DNA of 64,000 nt from Sphingobium lignivorans (GCF_014203955.1 NZ_JACHKA010000001.1:2201001-2265000), one strand, 5' to 3'. Positions 43,008 to 53,436 are shown, numbered from the stretch's first letter. Made by a program: numbers and translations. The notes: generated from the letters alone by a model not told the origin.

Positions 43008-44571
43008 GTGCGCAGCATCGATTATTTCGACAAGATGGTCCGGCTCGATCCGGAAAGAACGATCCTGATCGATGGCGACAGCCGCATCACTTACGGCGAG
43101 ATGCACCGCCTCACTCACCGCCTCGCCCGGGCCATGCATGAGGCTGGTCTTGGCCATCAGGAGCCGGTCGCGATCATGTCGCCCAATCATGGATCGATCC
43201 TGACGACGCAGCTCGGCCTGTGGCGCGCCGGCGCGGTCTGGATCCCGGTCAACACACGCAATGCGCTCGATGCGAACATCGCTTATCTGGCCTATGTCCG
43301 GGCCGGCTGGCTCTTCTATCATTCGAGCCTTGCGGCGGATGCCCGTCGGGCGCAGGCGCAGGTGCCGACCATCCGCAAGCTGATCTGCCTCGACCGGCCG
43401 GACGGCGACGTGCCATCCCTCGCCGATTTCCTCGCCCCGGACGACGGCACCGACGCGCCCGATCTCGGCGATCCGACGGGCAATGGCGATGAACTCACTG
43501 CCATCATCGCCACCGGGGGCACCACGGGCCCCGCAAAGGGCGTCCGCGTCATGAACCGCAGCTGGGGCACGCTCATGGAGACCATCGGCAATCTGATGCC
43601 GGCGGACGATCCCGTCTGCCTCGCCACGGCGCCCCTCACCCATGCCGCCGGCCCGGTGGCCATGGCCGCCGTCGCCATGGGCGCGACCATTTCCGTCCTG
43701 CCCACCTTCGATGCCGAAGCGGTCATGCAGGCGATCGAGCGGGATCGCGTCACGCACATGTTCCTGCCGCCGACCGCGCTCTATACGATGATGGCTCATT
43801 CCCGGGTTCGGGATTATGATTATTCGAGCCTGCGCTATTTCCTGCTCGCCGGCTCGCCTGTCTCACCGGACAAGCTGCGGCAGGCGGTGGAGATTTTCGG
43901 CCCCTGCATGTGCCAGAGCTACGGCCAGACCGAGTGCCACATGATCGCCACCTGGCTCCCGCCCGAGATCGTGGCCGCCGCCGCGCGAGGCGAGCATCCC
44001 GAGCGCCTGGCGAGCTGCGGCCGCGCCTCCTACTCCGTCCGCGTGGAACTGATGGACGATGACGGCAACATCCTTCCGCCCGGCGCGGTGGGCGAAATCG
44101 TGGCGCGCGGCGGCATTGTCGGCGGCGGCTATTTCGAGATGCCGGAGGCGACTGCCGAAGCGTCTGCGCATGGCTGGCATCACACCGGCGATGTCGGGCC
44201 GGCGCGACGAGCACGGCTTCTATTATATCGTCGACCGGAAGAAGGACATGGTCGTGACCGGCGGCTTCAACGTCTATCCGGCCGAGGTCGAGGCAGCGAT
44301 CATGGAACTGGATTCGGTTGCGGAAGCCGCCGTCATCGGGGTGCCGGACGAGAAATGGGGCGAGGCCGTCACGGCGCTTGTCGTCCTGCTGCCGGGCACT
44401 GCGCTGGCCGAGGACGCGGTCAGGGCGCATTGCAAGGCCCGGCTCGGCAGCGTGAAGGCGCCCAAGACGGTGCTGTTCCGCGAGAGCCTCGCGCGCACGC
44501 CCGCCGGCAAGATGGACAAGAAGGCCATGCGCGCGGAATTCTGGGGAAGCGCCGCACGCAACGTCAACTGA
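43008..44571 (+). pseudogene. AMP-dependent acyl-CoA synthetase with one frameshift
   Basis: The family activates carboxylates as acyl-AMP, then as CoA thioesters. Starting at GTG 43008 (GGAGAGG upstream), the first frame has IIATGGTTGPAKGV (P-loop-like A3), QSYGQTECHM and WHHTGDVG. The second frame continues RDEHGFYYIVDRKKDMVVTGGFNVYP and ends with the catalytic-lysine motif RTPAGKMDKKA. Frames join if one base is removed from CGGGCCG at 44195-44201. All motifs are otherwise intact, so it may be functional in the organism. The acyl substrate is unknown. The 227 bases before it hold nothing I recognise. Confidence 0.82.
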
Positions 44572-44653
44572 TCCCCCGCCTTCTCCTGTCGCGATCCTTC
44601 AAGGCACCGGCGGCGCGCCGGGCTATGCTGTGCCGACCAGAACAGGAGCTCAC

Positions 44654-45049
44654 ATGCTTTTCAGATATACGATTCTCTATGTCGAGAATGTCGCGGCCTC
44701 GATCGATTTCTACGAGCGGGCTTTCGGTCTCGAGCGGCTGTTCCTGCACGAGAGCGGCGACTATGGCGAGATGTCCACGGGCGGCACCAAGCTCGCCTTC
44801 TCGTCGGTTTCGCTGATGACGTCCCTGGGCAAGGCGCCCGGGAAAGCGGATCCCTCGGCGCCCGTGTTCGAGATCGCCTTCGAAACGCAGGATGTCCCTG
44901 CCGCTCTCGAACGCGCTCTCGCGGCCGGCGCCGCGCTCCGGCAAGCGGCAAGAGTCGAGCCATGGGGGCAGACCACATCCTATGTGAGTGATCCCGACGG
45001 CTATCTCGTGGAGATCTGCTCGCCCGTCCAGTTGCCGAGCCCCGGCTGA
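44654..45049 (+). CDS. VOC-superfamily (glyoxalase-like) protein
   Basis: The 131-residue product shows the paired beta-alpha-beta-beta-beta modules of the vicinal oxygen chelate fold: RYTILYVENVAASIDFYERAFGL at the start and YVSDPDGYLVEIC at the end, with the terminal metal-ligand Glu. Members include glyoxalases, dioxygenases and resistance proteins; the reaction is unknown. CAGGAG precedes the ATG at 44654. Its 3' end overlaps the convergent AraC-family gene by 49 bases. Confidence 0.82.
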   Translation: MLFRYTILYVENVAASIDFYERAFGLERLFLHESGDYGEMSTGGTKLAFSSVSLMTSLGKAPGKADPSAPVFEIAFETQDVPAALERALAAGAALRQAARVEPWGQTTSYVSDPDGYLVEICSPVQLPSPG

Positions 45050-45663
45050 CGGAGAAGATGCAGGTGATCGCCTTCGCTGCGCAGCCGCGCGGGCGTCGAT
45101 CCGAACCATCGCACGAATTCTCGCGTCATGTGCGCCTGATCGGCGAACGCGCATTCATGGGCGATGGCGGCCAGCGAGGCTTCGCTCGACATCATGTCCA
45201 CGGCGCGTCGCGCCCGGCCAAGGAGCCGCCAGTAGTCCGGCTGCGGCAGGCCTGATTGCCGGAAATGCCGCTGCATCGAGCGGATGCTCACGCCAAGTCC
45301 GCGCGATACGGCCTGCAGGGTTGCTCCCGGCTGGGCGAGAGCCTGCACCGCCTCGGCCATTTCGTCGGCGCCGGCGAAGTCATGGGCGAGGATCTGCGTC
45401 GCTTGGCGCGGATCGGCAGCGATCGCTGCCATCGCTTCCCGCCCCGGCACCACGCCCGGCCGTAGCCGATAACCGGTTATCCCGATGCCGCCCGACAAGC
45501 GCACCCGGCGCGGCCCGACATCGAAGTCCGTCAAGGCGACGTGGATGCTCTCGTCCGGCCTGTGCACGACGAGAACATCCCGGCATCCGTCCGGAAACAC
45601 GGGGGCCTCTTCCGCCGCGAGGGCATGATGAACCCATATAGTGTAGTTGGCCCCGCTCGACAT
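45001..45663 (-). CDS. AraC-family transcriptional regulator
   Basis: The 220-residue product has an N-terminal sensor-like region (EAPVFPDGCRDVLVV) and a C-terminal AraC/XylS DNA-binding domain (GLGVSIRSMQRHFRQSGLPQPDYWRLL and IAHECAFADQAHMTREFVRWFGSTP). It is convergent with, and overlaps, the VOC gene. Such pairs often have the regulator controlling the neighbour, but that is inference. Confidence 0.87.
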   Translation of the reverse strand: MSSGANYTIWVHHALAAEEAPVFPDGCRDVLVVHRPDESIHVALTDFDVGPRRVRLSGGIGITGYRLRPGVVPGREAMAAIAADPRQATQILAHDFAGADEMAEAVQALAQPGATLQAVSRGLGVSIRSMQRHFRQSGLPQPDYWRLLGRARRAVDMMSSEASLAAIAHECAFADQAHMTREFVRWFGSTPARLRSEGDHLHLLRQPGLGNWTGEQISTR

Positions 45664-45768
45664 GCCGCCTTCCTATCAGCGCGACTGGATCAGGGCCAGC
45701 AGGGCCCCGCCCTTCAGCCCATGACCATCGCCTTTCCGACCGCCCCCATTCCGGCTACATGCCGACGC

Positions 45769-47145
45769 ATGACACGATCCGCTCTGCGCCTTCCGCTCCT
45801 TGCCGCTGCTCTGGCCTCGCCTGCCCTCGCACAGTCGCAGCCCGCTCCGACGCCCCATGACCGCGCCATCGCGGCCGGTTACAAGGCAGCCATGCTCTGC
45901 AGCGCCATCTTCAATGGCGGGCGCAGCGAGGCACAGATCGAGGCCGTCGAACTGCGCGGCATCTATCCGCAATATGCCGCCATCGTCCCCACGCTCACGG
46001 CCGAAGTCGATCGAGCGAGCGCCACGGTGAGCGTCGCATTCGACGATGCCCTGCCTGCCCGCCGCGCCGTCTGGCGCGCCGGCACGGGCTGCACCAACAT
46101 GCCGATCGGCGCGCCAGCTTCCCCCGGTGCACAGCGTCATGCGGTGCCTCCGGGGCCCGCCCCCGCTGATCCTCGCCCATGGCCGCTTGGCGACGCATTG
46201 CCCCGGGTCGCAATGCCGCCGCTCGCGCCGGTGACAGCCGCGTTCAAGAGCGATACGTACGGGGCAGGCATCGTCACCACCGGCGTCATCGTCCTCAAGG
46301 GCAATCAGATGATCGCGGAGCGCTATGCCGAAGGCTTCGGGCCATTGACGGCGCAGCGCACATGGTCGGTCGCCAAAAGCATTACCGGGACGTTGGTGGG
46401 CATCGCCGCGGCGCAGGGCCTGGTGGACGTAGCCAAGCCGGCGGATATTCCCGAGTGGCAGGATGGGCTGGCGCCGGACCCACGCCGCCCAATCACGCTC
46501 GACCAGCTCCTGCGCATGGCATCGGGCCTCTACAGCGGCACCGCCGGCAATCGGACCGACGCCGTCTATTTCGGCGGAACGGCCGTGACCGAAGAGACGG
46601 TCGGCCTGCCGCTCGAAGCGGCGCCGGGCACGCGCTTCCGTTATGCGAACAACGACATCATGCTCGCCATGCGCGCCCTGCGCGCCACGCTGGGCGAGGA
46701 GCGCTACCGGGATTTTCCGGCGACAGCCTTGTTCGAGCCGCTCGGCATGCGCCACAGCGTCGCCGAGACCGACTGGCGAGGCAATTTCATCTCCACCAGC
46801 CAGATGTGGACAAGCGCGCGCGATCTGGCGCGCTTCGGCCTCCTGTATCTCGATGATGGCGTCTGGAACGGCCGGCGCCTGCTGCCGGAGGGCTGGGTGT
46901 CTTATGTCACGATGCCGGCCGGCCCGCAGCCCGAGGGGGCGTTCGGTTATGGCGCGACCTTCTGGCTGCTCAACAGCTCGCCCGGCGTCCCGGCCGATAC
47001 TTATGCGGCCTTCGGAAATCGCGGGCAGTATGTCGTGATCGTGCCGAGCCGCCGCATCGTGATCGTTCGCCGGGGCGAGGACCCTGCCGGCGCGCCTTTC
47101 GATGTTGCCCGTTTCACCGCCGATGTGCTCGCCGCCGTCCGGTAA
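45769..47145 (+). CDS. Class C beta-lactamase-family serine hydrolase
   Basis: The 458-residue exported enzyme has a signal peptide (LRLPLLAAALASPALA) and the SxxK motif in TWSVAKSITG. YANND provides the YxN equivalent, and the C-terminal region FGNRGQYVVIVP takes the place of the KTG strand. It resembles esterase/amidase members of the family (EstB, 6-aminohexanoate-dimer hydrolase) more than true cephalosporinases. A start at 45769 matches the signal peptide; in-frame upstream codons do not. The next gene begins 22 bases later. Confidence 0.82.
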   Translation: MTRSALRLPLLAAALASPALAQSQPAPTPHDRAIAAGYKAAMLCSAIFNGGRSEAQIEAVELRGIYPQYAAIVPTLTAEVDRASATVSVAFDDALPARRAVWRAGTGCTNMPIGAPASPGAQRHAVPPGPAPADPRPWPLGDALPRVAMPPLAPVTAAFKSDTYGAGIVTTGVIVLKGNQMIAERYAEGFGPLTAQRTWSVAKSITGTLVGIAAAQGLVDVAKPADIPEWQDGLAPDPRRPITLDQLLRMASGLYSGTAGNRTDAVYFGGTAVTEETVGLPLEAAPGTRFRYANNDIMLAMRALRATLGEERYRDFPATALFEPLGMRHSVAETDWRGNFISTSQMWTSARDLARFGLLYLDDGVWNGRRLLPEGWVSYVTMPAGPQPEGAFGYGATFWLLNSSPGVPADTYAAFGNRGQYVVIVPSRRIVIVRRGEDPAGAPFDVARFTADVLAAVR

Positions 47146-47166
47146 GCGACGACACCGGAAGGCCCG

Positions 47167-48036
47167 GTGAGCCGCTTCACGCATTTCGCCGCGATCGACT
47201 GGTCGGGCGCGGTGGGTCCACGCCAGCGCGGCATCGCCGTGGCAATGTGCGCGGCCGGCACGGACGCACCCGTGCTGGTCCGCCCGGGCCATGTCTGGTC
47301 GCGGCAGGAAGTGCTCGACTGGATGATCGGGGAGATGCCGCCCGGCACGCTGGTCGGGCTGGACCTGGGGCCATCGCTGCCGTTCATGGATCGGGGTGCC
47401 TTCTTCCCGCAATGGGCGGACAGTCCGGCCGATGCCCGTGCGCTCTGGGCGCTGGTCGACCGCATCTGCGCGGATGATCTCCATCTTTCGGCAGCCAGTT
47501 TCGTCGATCATCCCGATGCCTGCCGCCATTTCCGCCGTCATGGCGGGCGTGAAGGCGATCTGTTCGGCGGGGGGCGCGGAAGGATGCGTGTCACCGAGAT
47601 TGCCCAGCAGGCTCAGGGCCTCAATCCATACAGCAATCTCAATCTGGTGGGCGCCGCCCAGGTGGGGAAATCCAGCCTCACCGGCATGCGCCTGCTCCAT
47701 CGCGCGCAGGGGCACCTGCCGGTCTGGCCGTTCGATCCCGATCCGGGCGCGGGCAGCCTCATCGTTGAGATCTATACCAGCCTCGCCGCGCTGGCCGCGG
47801 GCAAGCGCAAGGGCCAGACCAAGATCCTGGATCCCGACGAACTGGACATCCGCCTCGCCCGCTTCGCCAGCGCGCCTCATTTGCCGCTTCCCGGCCGCTA
47901 TACCGATCATGCAACCGACGCGCTGCTCACCGCTGCCTGGCTGCGCCATGTCCATGCGCAGCCGGCACTATGGGCGCCGACGGGCATGACGCAGGAGGTC
48001 GCGCGAACCGAGGGCTGGACGTTCGGGGTTCTCTGA
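47167..48036 (+). CDS. Uncharacterised protein, possible RNase H-fold (DUF429-like)
   Basis: The 289-residue product starts at a GTG (GGAAGG upstream). It opens with FAAIDWSGAVGPRQRGIAVA, a strand-acidic-residue pattern like RNase H-fold nucleases. VGLDLGPSLPF (Asp) near 58-68, IVEIYTS near 195 and DHATDALLTAAWLR near 242-255 follow, giving four spaced acidic residues. This resembles DUF429-type predicted nucleases. I infer the fold only; biochemical role unknown. It is probably cotranscribed with the serine hydrolase. Confidence 0.6.
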   Translation: MSRFTHFAAIDWSGAVGPRQRGIAVAMCAAGTDAPVLVRPGHVWSRQEVLDWMIGEMPPGTLVGLDLGPSLPFMDRGAFFPQWADSPADARALWALVDRICADDLHLSAASFVDHPDACRHFRRHGGREGDLFGGGRGRMRVTEIAQQAQGLNPYSNLNLVGAAQVGKSSLTGMRLLHRAQGHLPVWPFDPDPGAGSLIVEIYTSLAALAAGKRKGQTKILDPDELDIRLARFASAPHLPLPGRYTDHATDALLTAAWLRHVHAQPALWAPTGMTQEVARTEGWTFGVL

Positions 48037-48221
48037 GCCGTTCCCGCCTTCGGCGCCCCGTCGGAACGCGCCCCATCGGCCGGCCCGGGCTGTCTTTCAC
48101 ATTGACCCCAACCCGGCTGCCCCTTAGAGCCCCTTCGGTTTCGATAATCGGAACCAGCGCTTCATGGCCCTGTTCGGCTGTCTTTTCTCCTCCGGGAGAA
48201 GAGCCCGGGGCAAGGCCAATT

Positions 48222-48296
48222 GCCGGATTAGCACAGTGGTAGTGCAGCGGTTTTGTAAACCGAAGGTCGGGGGTTCGAATCCCTCATCCGGCACCA
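48222..48296 (+). tRNA. tRNA-Thr (UGU)
   Basis: GCCGGAT pairs with ATCCGGC in the acceptor stem. The D arm is GCAC..GTGC, the anticodon loop TTTGTAA contains UGU, the T arm has GGTTCGAATCC, and CCA is encoded at 48294-48296. Base 27-43 is a G-A mismatch. The tRNA directly precedes an island of different composition, so it may be an integration site. Confidence 0.92.
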
Positions 48297-48563
48297 GAAA
48301 TCCACTACAACCACCACCATTTAGATGTTTGATCTCCCAGTGTGATGGTACGATTGACGAAGTCACGCAAGCTTCCGTCGTTGCATTGATGCTCTCCGTT
48401 CGAGGAAAACGCCTTGTCTCGGTGTCTTCCAAACCGTCGCAGGCCAAATTTTTAAATCGAGCTCGGCTGATTCCCAGATGCGCGCAATCAAAAGGCAATC
48501 GCGGCGGCCCAACTCTCGTTTCCCCGTTTGTTTCCTTCGTGCCATTCGCTATTGCAGGCTTAA
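48297..48563. other. Gene-free start of the glycan island
   Basis: AT-richer than the backbone. I see no convincing gene, integrase fragment or repeat of the tRNA 3' end in these 267 bases. Confidence 0.5.
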
Positions 48564-50183
48564 ATGCGATCGAGCCCAGAATATCCCTACCCGTTAAGGA
48601 TCGCGAGGCGCTGGCTGAAACTCTCCATCCATGCGGACGCTTTTCGTTCCAATCCTCCTGCTTACCTGACGGCCCTATGGTGGCGTCTTTGTCGCAAGAA
48701 AGTACGTTCGCGCAGCCAGTTGGCTCCGTTGCTCGGCACTTCAAGAAGAGCCTACGATGCGTGGGTGCTCCGGAAAGAAAAACCCAACCCTCCCGATCAT
48801 CTTCGTGGAACGGCACCCTCCATACTGGCGCTGGTCGAAGGCGGAGCAGATCAGGCACTTGTGGAGGAAACTTTACGGAATCTGGCTTCCGAAGGTTTGC
48901 CGGCTCTAGTGATCGGCTCGGAGAATACGCCTACCCTTTCCGAGGCGATCCAGAAGATCGACTGGAGTGTCGCGCCCTGGCTGATGCCGATTGCGGCTGG
49001 TGATAAACTCGCCGCAAGCGCCGCAAGCGCCTACCGAGCCGCGATCGCCGGGACGGAATCACGGCTGGTATATGCCGATGACGATCTTCTGACCCGAAAG
49101 GGCCGGCGTTCTGCGCCGCATTTCAAGCCCGACTGGAACAGCGAGCTGTTCTGCCATTTCGACTATCTTTCGGGCACGTGTGTGCTGCGTGCATCTCGTG
49201 ACGAGTTGGAAGCGATTGCAGGGGCGAACGACTGGATGCGCCAACTGGTGCTTCAGGCGATGGGAAAGGAGGCGCCGCTGCATGTTCGCAAGATACTGCA
49301 TCACAGGAACAAGCGTCCGCGTCCGCATGTGCCCCCGGCTCCTGCAGTTCTGTCACGGGACCTGCCGCCCGTCACCGTCATTGTTCCCACGCGCAACCGA
49401 GCGGATCTGCTGAAAACCTGCATCGCAGGCATCGCGCGCACGGACTATCCGGACGTGGACGTGATCATCGTGGACAATGACAGCGACGATCCGGAAACCC
49501 TGTCTTTTCTCGCCAGTCTCGATCCGGCGCGCCACCGGGTGATACGCCACCCCGGCGCGTTCAATTATTCGGCGATCAATAATCGTGCCGTGGAGCAGGC
49601 GCGCACCCAGCTTCTATGCCTGCTGAACAATGACATCGAAGTGATCGAGCCGGGCTGGCTGGCGACACTGGCGGTTCAGGCCATGCGCGAGGATGTCGGG
49701 GCGGTGGGAGCCCGTCTGCTGTATCCGGATGGTCGGATACAGCATGCAGGCGTCGTGATCGGCATGGGCAATGCAGCCGGACATGCCCATCGCTTCCTGC
49801 GTCCCGAGGAAGAGGGTTACTTCCATCGCCACGCGCTGCCCCAGTTCGCCTCGGCAGTGACTGCGGCGTGCCTTGTCCTGAAGCGAGAGCGATTTCTGGC
49901 TGTGGGCGGGCTCGACGAGCGGCTTTTCCCGGTCGCCTTCAATGATGTGGACCTCTGCATGCGCCTCAATCAGCGGGGCTGGCACTCTTTTTATGAGCCT
50001 CGTGCGACGCTGATCCACCATGAATCGGTTTCACGCGGGTTTGACCGCGACCCTGTCGGCGCGGCGCGATTCGCCGGGGAACTGGCCGCGCTCAAACAGC
50101 GATGGGGTACTGACACGGCAGTCGATCCCTTTCATCATCCGCAGCTCAGCCGCGCGAGTGAGCTTTTTGTCGTGGACCTTTAA
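48564..50183 (+). CDS. GT2-family glycosyltransferase
   Basis: The 539-residue protein has an N-terminal region with a partial GT-like module (RLVYADDDLLTRKGRRSAPHFKPDWN near 173-198). A full GT-A domain follows from about 268: VTVIVPTRNRADLLKTCI, DVIIVDNDSDD, LLCLLNNDIEVI with the NDD-type metal site, and FNDVDLCMRLNQRG. This form is common in O-antigen and surface-glycan clusters and may make a rhamnan-like chain. It probably starts a three-gene run with the DUF5672 and dioxygenase genes. No good ribosome-binding site is visible. Confidence 0.83.
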   Translation: MRSSPEYPYPLRIARRWLKLSIHADAFRSNPPAYLTALWWRLCRKKVRSRSQLAPLLGTSRRAYDAWVLRKEKPNPPDHLRGTAPSILALVEGGADQALVEETLRNLASEGLPALVIGSENTPTLSEAIQKIDWSVAPWLMPIAAGDKLAASAASAYRAAIAGTESRLVYADDDLLTRKGRRSAPHFKPDWNSELFCHFDYLSGTCVLRASRDELEAIAGANDWMRQLVLQAMGKEAPLHVRKILHHRNKRPRPHVPPAPAVLSRDLPPVTVIVPTRNRADLLKTCIAGIARTDYPDVDVIIVDNDSDDPETLSFLASLDPARHRVIRHPGAFNYSAINNRAVEQARTQLLCLLNNDIEVIEPGWLATLAVQAMREDVGAVGARLLYPDGRIQHAGVVIGMGNAAGHAHRFLRPEEEGYFHRHALPQFASAVTAACLVLKRERFLAVGGLDERLFPVAFNDVDLCMRLNQRGWHSFYEPRATLIHHESVSRGFDRDPVGAARFAGELAALKQRWGTDTAVDPFHHPQLSRASELFVVDL

Positions 50184-50190
50184 AAACATT

Positions 50191-51033
50191 ATGTTGGTCG
50201 AACCAGAAACCAGGTCCGTTGGCCGAATTGCGTTGCCGGAAGTAACCCTGTGCGCGGTCACGTCAGTTAATATTGCGGCGACTATTCAATCGTTGGAGAG
50301 GAGCCTGGGCGAAATTGACTTCGGGGCCTGCAAGCTGTTCACCAATAGACCGGTTTCGATCGATCCTCGGAAAATTACGGTTGTTCCGATATCACGACTG
50401 GAATCGTCAGCCGCTTATTCCGATTTCCTCCTTTCGGGCCTGGCGGACCATGTGGAAACCTCCCACTGCCTGGTAACTCAGTGGGACGGGCATGTGATCG
50501 CCCCGCATTTATGGCGTCCTGAATTTCTCGCTTATGATTACATAGGAGCCAGCTGGCCCCAGTTCGACGATGGCCATGACGTCGGGAATGGAGGCTTTTC
50601 CCTGCGCAGCAAGCGTCTGATGGAAGCCTGCAGGGAGCCGCAGTTCAGGAAGTCCCACCCGGAAGACATCGCCATCGGGCGAGTGAATCGCACCTGGCTT
50701 GAAGGCAAGGGGATGCGCTTCGCGCCGCGGGCGCTCGCCGATCTGTTCGCGGTTGAACGGGCAGGAGAACTCGGGAGCAGCTTCGGTTATCATGGCGTGT
50801 GGCACATGCCCCGCGCGATTGGTGTCGAGGCTTTCTGGTCCCTGTATCGGGGCCTCGATGATCGCGGCACGATCAAGCACGATTTTGCGCGTATCCTGGG
50901 GGAAGTGGGGCGCGGCGCCGGGGGCCTCCCGCGCGCGATCAGAATGATTTTGGACCATGTCGCAGATCGGCTAAGGGGAAGTGGCCGTGATGACGCCCAT
51001 GCCGGCCCGGCAGAAAGGCCTGATGAATTGTGA
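50191..51033 (+). CDS. DUF5672 protein, putative glycan enzyme
   Basis: The 280-residue product (ATG at 50191, eight bases after the GT2 stop) has the DUF5672 core: VTQWDGHVIAPHLW, LAYDYIGASWPQF, VGNGGFSLRSKRLM and HPEDIAIGRV. The pattern resembles GT-A glycosyltransferases and the domain is found in surface-glycan clusters. The reaction is unknown. A longer in-frame version from 50020 would overlap the GT2 gene by 164 bases and is unlikely. The stop overlaps the start of the next gene. Confidence 0.75.
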   Translation: MLVEPETRSVGRIALPEVTLCAVTSVNIAATIQSLERSLGEIDFGACKLFTNRPVSIDPRKITVVPISRLESSAAYSDFLLSGLADHVETSHCLVTQWDGHVIAPHLWRPEFLAYDYIGASWPQFDDGHDVGNGGFSLRSKRLMEACREPQFRKSHPEDIAIGRVNRTWLEGKGMRFAPRALADLFAVERAGELGSSFGYHGVWHMPRAIGVEAFWSLYRGLDDRGTIKHDFARILGEVGRGAGGLPRAIRMILDHVADRLRGSGRDDAHAGPAERPDEL

Positions 51034-51971
51034 TGAATCCTCTTCCCGGTGTGCCGCTGGTCGAATCGCCCTTGTTTCCCAAGCTTAAGGATTCGCTGGG
51101 ATTAACGACAGAAGAGGAAAGGATCGCGACCGGCCTCCATGAAAATGGCTATGCCGTGCTGGACTTCCCGGATGCCGACCTTCACGCGCGAATTGAACGG
51201 ATCAAGCATAACCTGGGGCCGCGATACGGGATCGATTTCAACGATCCGCAAAGCGACAAGACTGTAGGCGAACGCCGCATCCAGGATGCCTGGACATTTG
51301 ACGAAGATGTGCGCGCAATCGCGGCGAATGCCGCAGTGATGGACCTGCTGAGCAAACTTTATGGCCGTCGCGTTTTTCCTTTTCAAACGCTGAACTTCCC
51401 AGTGGGAACGCAGCAGGACGCCCATTCCGATTCAGTCCATTTTTCGAGCCTCCCGGAACGTTTCATGTGTGGAGTGTGGCTGGCGATGGAGGATATTGGC
51501 GCCGACGCTGGGCCGCTATTCTATTATCCCGGATCGCATCGCTGGCCGATCATGACGAACGCGATGATCGGGCGGCGAGGCTTCGGTAGCGACCTTCAGT
51601 CTGCGCAAGATCCCTATGGGCCGGCCTGGGACGCAATGCGGGACGCGTGCGATGCTCGGCAGGACATTTTTCTCGCGCGAAAAGGGCAAGCCCTGATCTG
51701 GTGCGCGAACCTGCTGCACGGGGGGACTCTCCAGACCAACCCCCATCTGACGAGATGGTCACAGGTGACTCATTATTATTTCGATGACTGCATCTATTAT
51801 ACCCCCGCCTTCTCCGATGAAGCATTGGGACAACTGCGGTTGCGTAACCTCGTGGGAATTGATGACGGGCAACCCCGGCTCAACCGCTACCTGGGGGAAG
51901 CACTGCCAAGGACTCCTGTGACGCCTCGTGCATCCTTTCGGCGGCGCTTAATAAAGAGGATCCGAATTTGA
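51030..51971 (+). CDS. Phytanoyl-CoA dioxygenase-family protein
   Basis: The 313-residue product is a PhyH-type Fe(II)/2-oxoglutarate oxygenase. It has the HxD pair in AHSDSVHF near 130-137 and the distal histidine in HYYF near 250. An FYYPGSHRWP segment is typical of the family. Members hydroxylate small molecules or sugar-linked groups; within a glycan island it might modify a sugar or lipid, which is inference. Start is GTG 51030 or ATG 51033, overlapping the DUF5672 stop. Confidence 0.82.
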   Translation: MMNPLPGVPLVESPLFPKLKDSLGLTTEEERIATGLHENGYAVLDFPDADLHARIERIKHNLGPRYGIDFNDPQSDKTVGERRIQDAWTFDEDVRAIAANAAVMDLLSKLYGRRVFPFQTLNFPVGTQQDAHSDSVHFSSLPERFMCGVWLAMEDIGADAGPLFYYPGSHRWPIMTNAMIGRRGFGSDLQSAQDPYGPAWDAMRDACDARQDIFLARKGQALIWCANLLHGGTLQTNPHLTRWSQVTHYYFDDCIYYTPAFSDEALGQLRLRNLVGIDDGQPRLNRYLGEALPRTPVTPRASFRRRLIKRIRI

Positions 51972-52168
51972 TGAACGTGGCGGTCAGTATTTTCATCGAA
52001 GGGGGAGCATCAACGCAATGACGGAGCTCTGTGGTGAGCCCGTAAATTTGGACAGAGTGCTAGGCGTTAGTCCTGGCATTTGACGAGTTAGATCGAGTGT
52101 GAATCTTGGGCTCGATTGTCCCGATTTCGCAGATGTAGGAGCGAGACTCTACCTCTGGCCTGTAACAA
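51972..52168. other. Spacer before IS element
   Basis: Short frames only (for example 16 codons from 51971 and 21 codons from 52019). I cannot tell whether the insertion cut a gene here. Confidence 0.45.
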
Positions 52169-52207
52169 TGAACCGCCCCGGGATTGTGGGAGGCCATTCG
52201 GCTTAAA

Positions 52208-53113
52208 TTATGCGGCCGTGGGAGTGTCGTCCACCATGGCGTAGTAGCGTTTCTCCGCTTCGGCCGGTGGTATATTGCCGATGGGCGCGAGAAGCCGGCG
52301 GTTGTTGAACCAGTCCACCCATTCCAGCGTGGCGTATTCGACTGCCTCAAAGGATCGCCACGGACCTCGCCGGTGGATCACCTCGGCCTTGTAAAGGCCG
52401 TTGATCGTCTCGGCCAAAGCGTTGTCATAGCTGTCCCCTACGCTGCCCACCGATGGCTCGATCCCGGCTTCGACAAGGCGCTCGGTATACTTGATCGAGA
52501 CGTACTGGCTGCCGCGGTCGCTGTGGTGGATCAGGCCACCGCGATGGACAGGACGCCGATCATGGATCGCCTGCTCGAGGGCATCCAGCACGAAGCTGGC
52601 GTGCGCCGTCCTGCTCACCCGCCAGCCCACGACATAGCGGGCATAGACGTCGATCACGAAGGCCACGTAGACGAACCCCGACCACGTCGCGACGTAAGTG
52701 AAGTCCGAGACCCACAGCATGTTCGGCGCCGGCGCATGGAACTGCCGGTTCACCTGATCGAGCGGGCAAGGCGCGGCCTTGTCGCTCATCGTCGTGCGCA
52801 CCGGCTTACCGCGGATCACGCCCTGCAAGCCAAGATCGCGCATCAGCCGTTCCACCGTGCATCGGGCGATATCGAAGCCTTCGCGCCGCATCTGTCGCCA
52901 CACCTTCCGCACGTCGTAGACGCCGAAGTTCTCGGTGAAGACGCGCACCACCTCCGGCTTCAACATCTGATCACGCTGAGCACGTGGAGATAGCCGCGAG
53001 GGATCGCGCCGCTGCGCCAGGTGCTCATGGTAGGTGGATGGGGCGATCGGCAGAACCCGGCAGATCGGCTCGACCCCATAATCACCGCGATGCTCGTCGA
53101 TAAACGCGATCAT
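52208..53113 (-). CDS. IS3-family transposase OrfB (DDE catalytic)
   Basis: The 301-residue integrase-core protein has the DDE residues in [12 protein letters not shown] (D), [11 protein letters not shown] (D) and [13 protein letters not shown] (E), plus the HTH_21 segment near the start ([18 protein letters not shown]). It appears intact. It is normally made as an OrfAB fusion by -1 frameshifting; its start overlaps the orfA stop. Confidence 0.93.
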   Translation of the reverse strand: MIAFIDEHRGDYGVEPICRVLPIAPSTYHEHLAQRRDPSRLSPRAQRDQMLKPEVVRVFTENFGVYDVRKVWRQMRREGFDIARCTVERLMRDLGLQGVIRGKPVRTTMSDKAAPCPLDQVNRQFHAPAPNMLWVSDFTYVATWSGFVYVAFVIDVYARYVVGWRVSRTAHASFVLDALEQAIHDRRPVHRGGLIHHSDRGSQYVSIKYTERLVEAGIEPSVGSVGDSYDNALAETINGLYKAEVIHRRGPWRSFEAVEYATLEWVDWFNNRRLLAPIGNIPPAEAEKRYYAMVDDTPTAA

Positions 53114-53436
53114 CGCTTGAACGGGCGGTCGAGCTCCGCCTGGGCAAAATATGCGGAGGCCTTGCGCAGGATCTCGTTGGCCTGGCGCAGCTCGCGGTTC
53201 TCGCGCTCCAGCGCCTTGAGCTTGTCAGCCACCTCGGTGGGCACGCCGGCTCGCTTGCCGCTGTTCACCTCGGCCTTTTTCACCCACTCCAGCAGCGTGT
53301 GCCCCGAACAGCCAATCTTCTCGGCAATGGATGTGATCGCCGCCCAGCGGGACGGATGGTCGCCTTCGTGATCCAGCACCATGCGGACCGCCCGTTCACG
53401 AACCTCCGGTGCAAACTTGTTCGTCGTCTTGCTCAT
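53110..53436 (-). CDS. IS3-family transposase OrfA
   Basis: The 108-residue protein has an HTH domain ([20 protein letters not shown] and [20 protein letters not shown]) and a leucine-zipper end ([20 protein letters not shown]). It binds the IS ends and, fused with OrfB, gives the transposase. The sequence resembles the IS51 group. Confidence 0.92.
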   Translation of the reverse strand: MSKTTNKFAPEVRERAVRMVLDHEGDHPSRWAAITSIAEKIGCSGHTLLEWVKKAEVNSGKRAGVPTEVADKLKALERENRELRQANEILRKASAYFAQAELDRPFKR

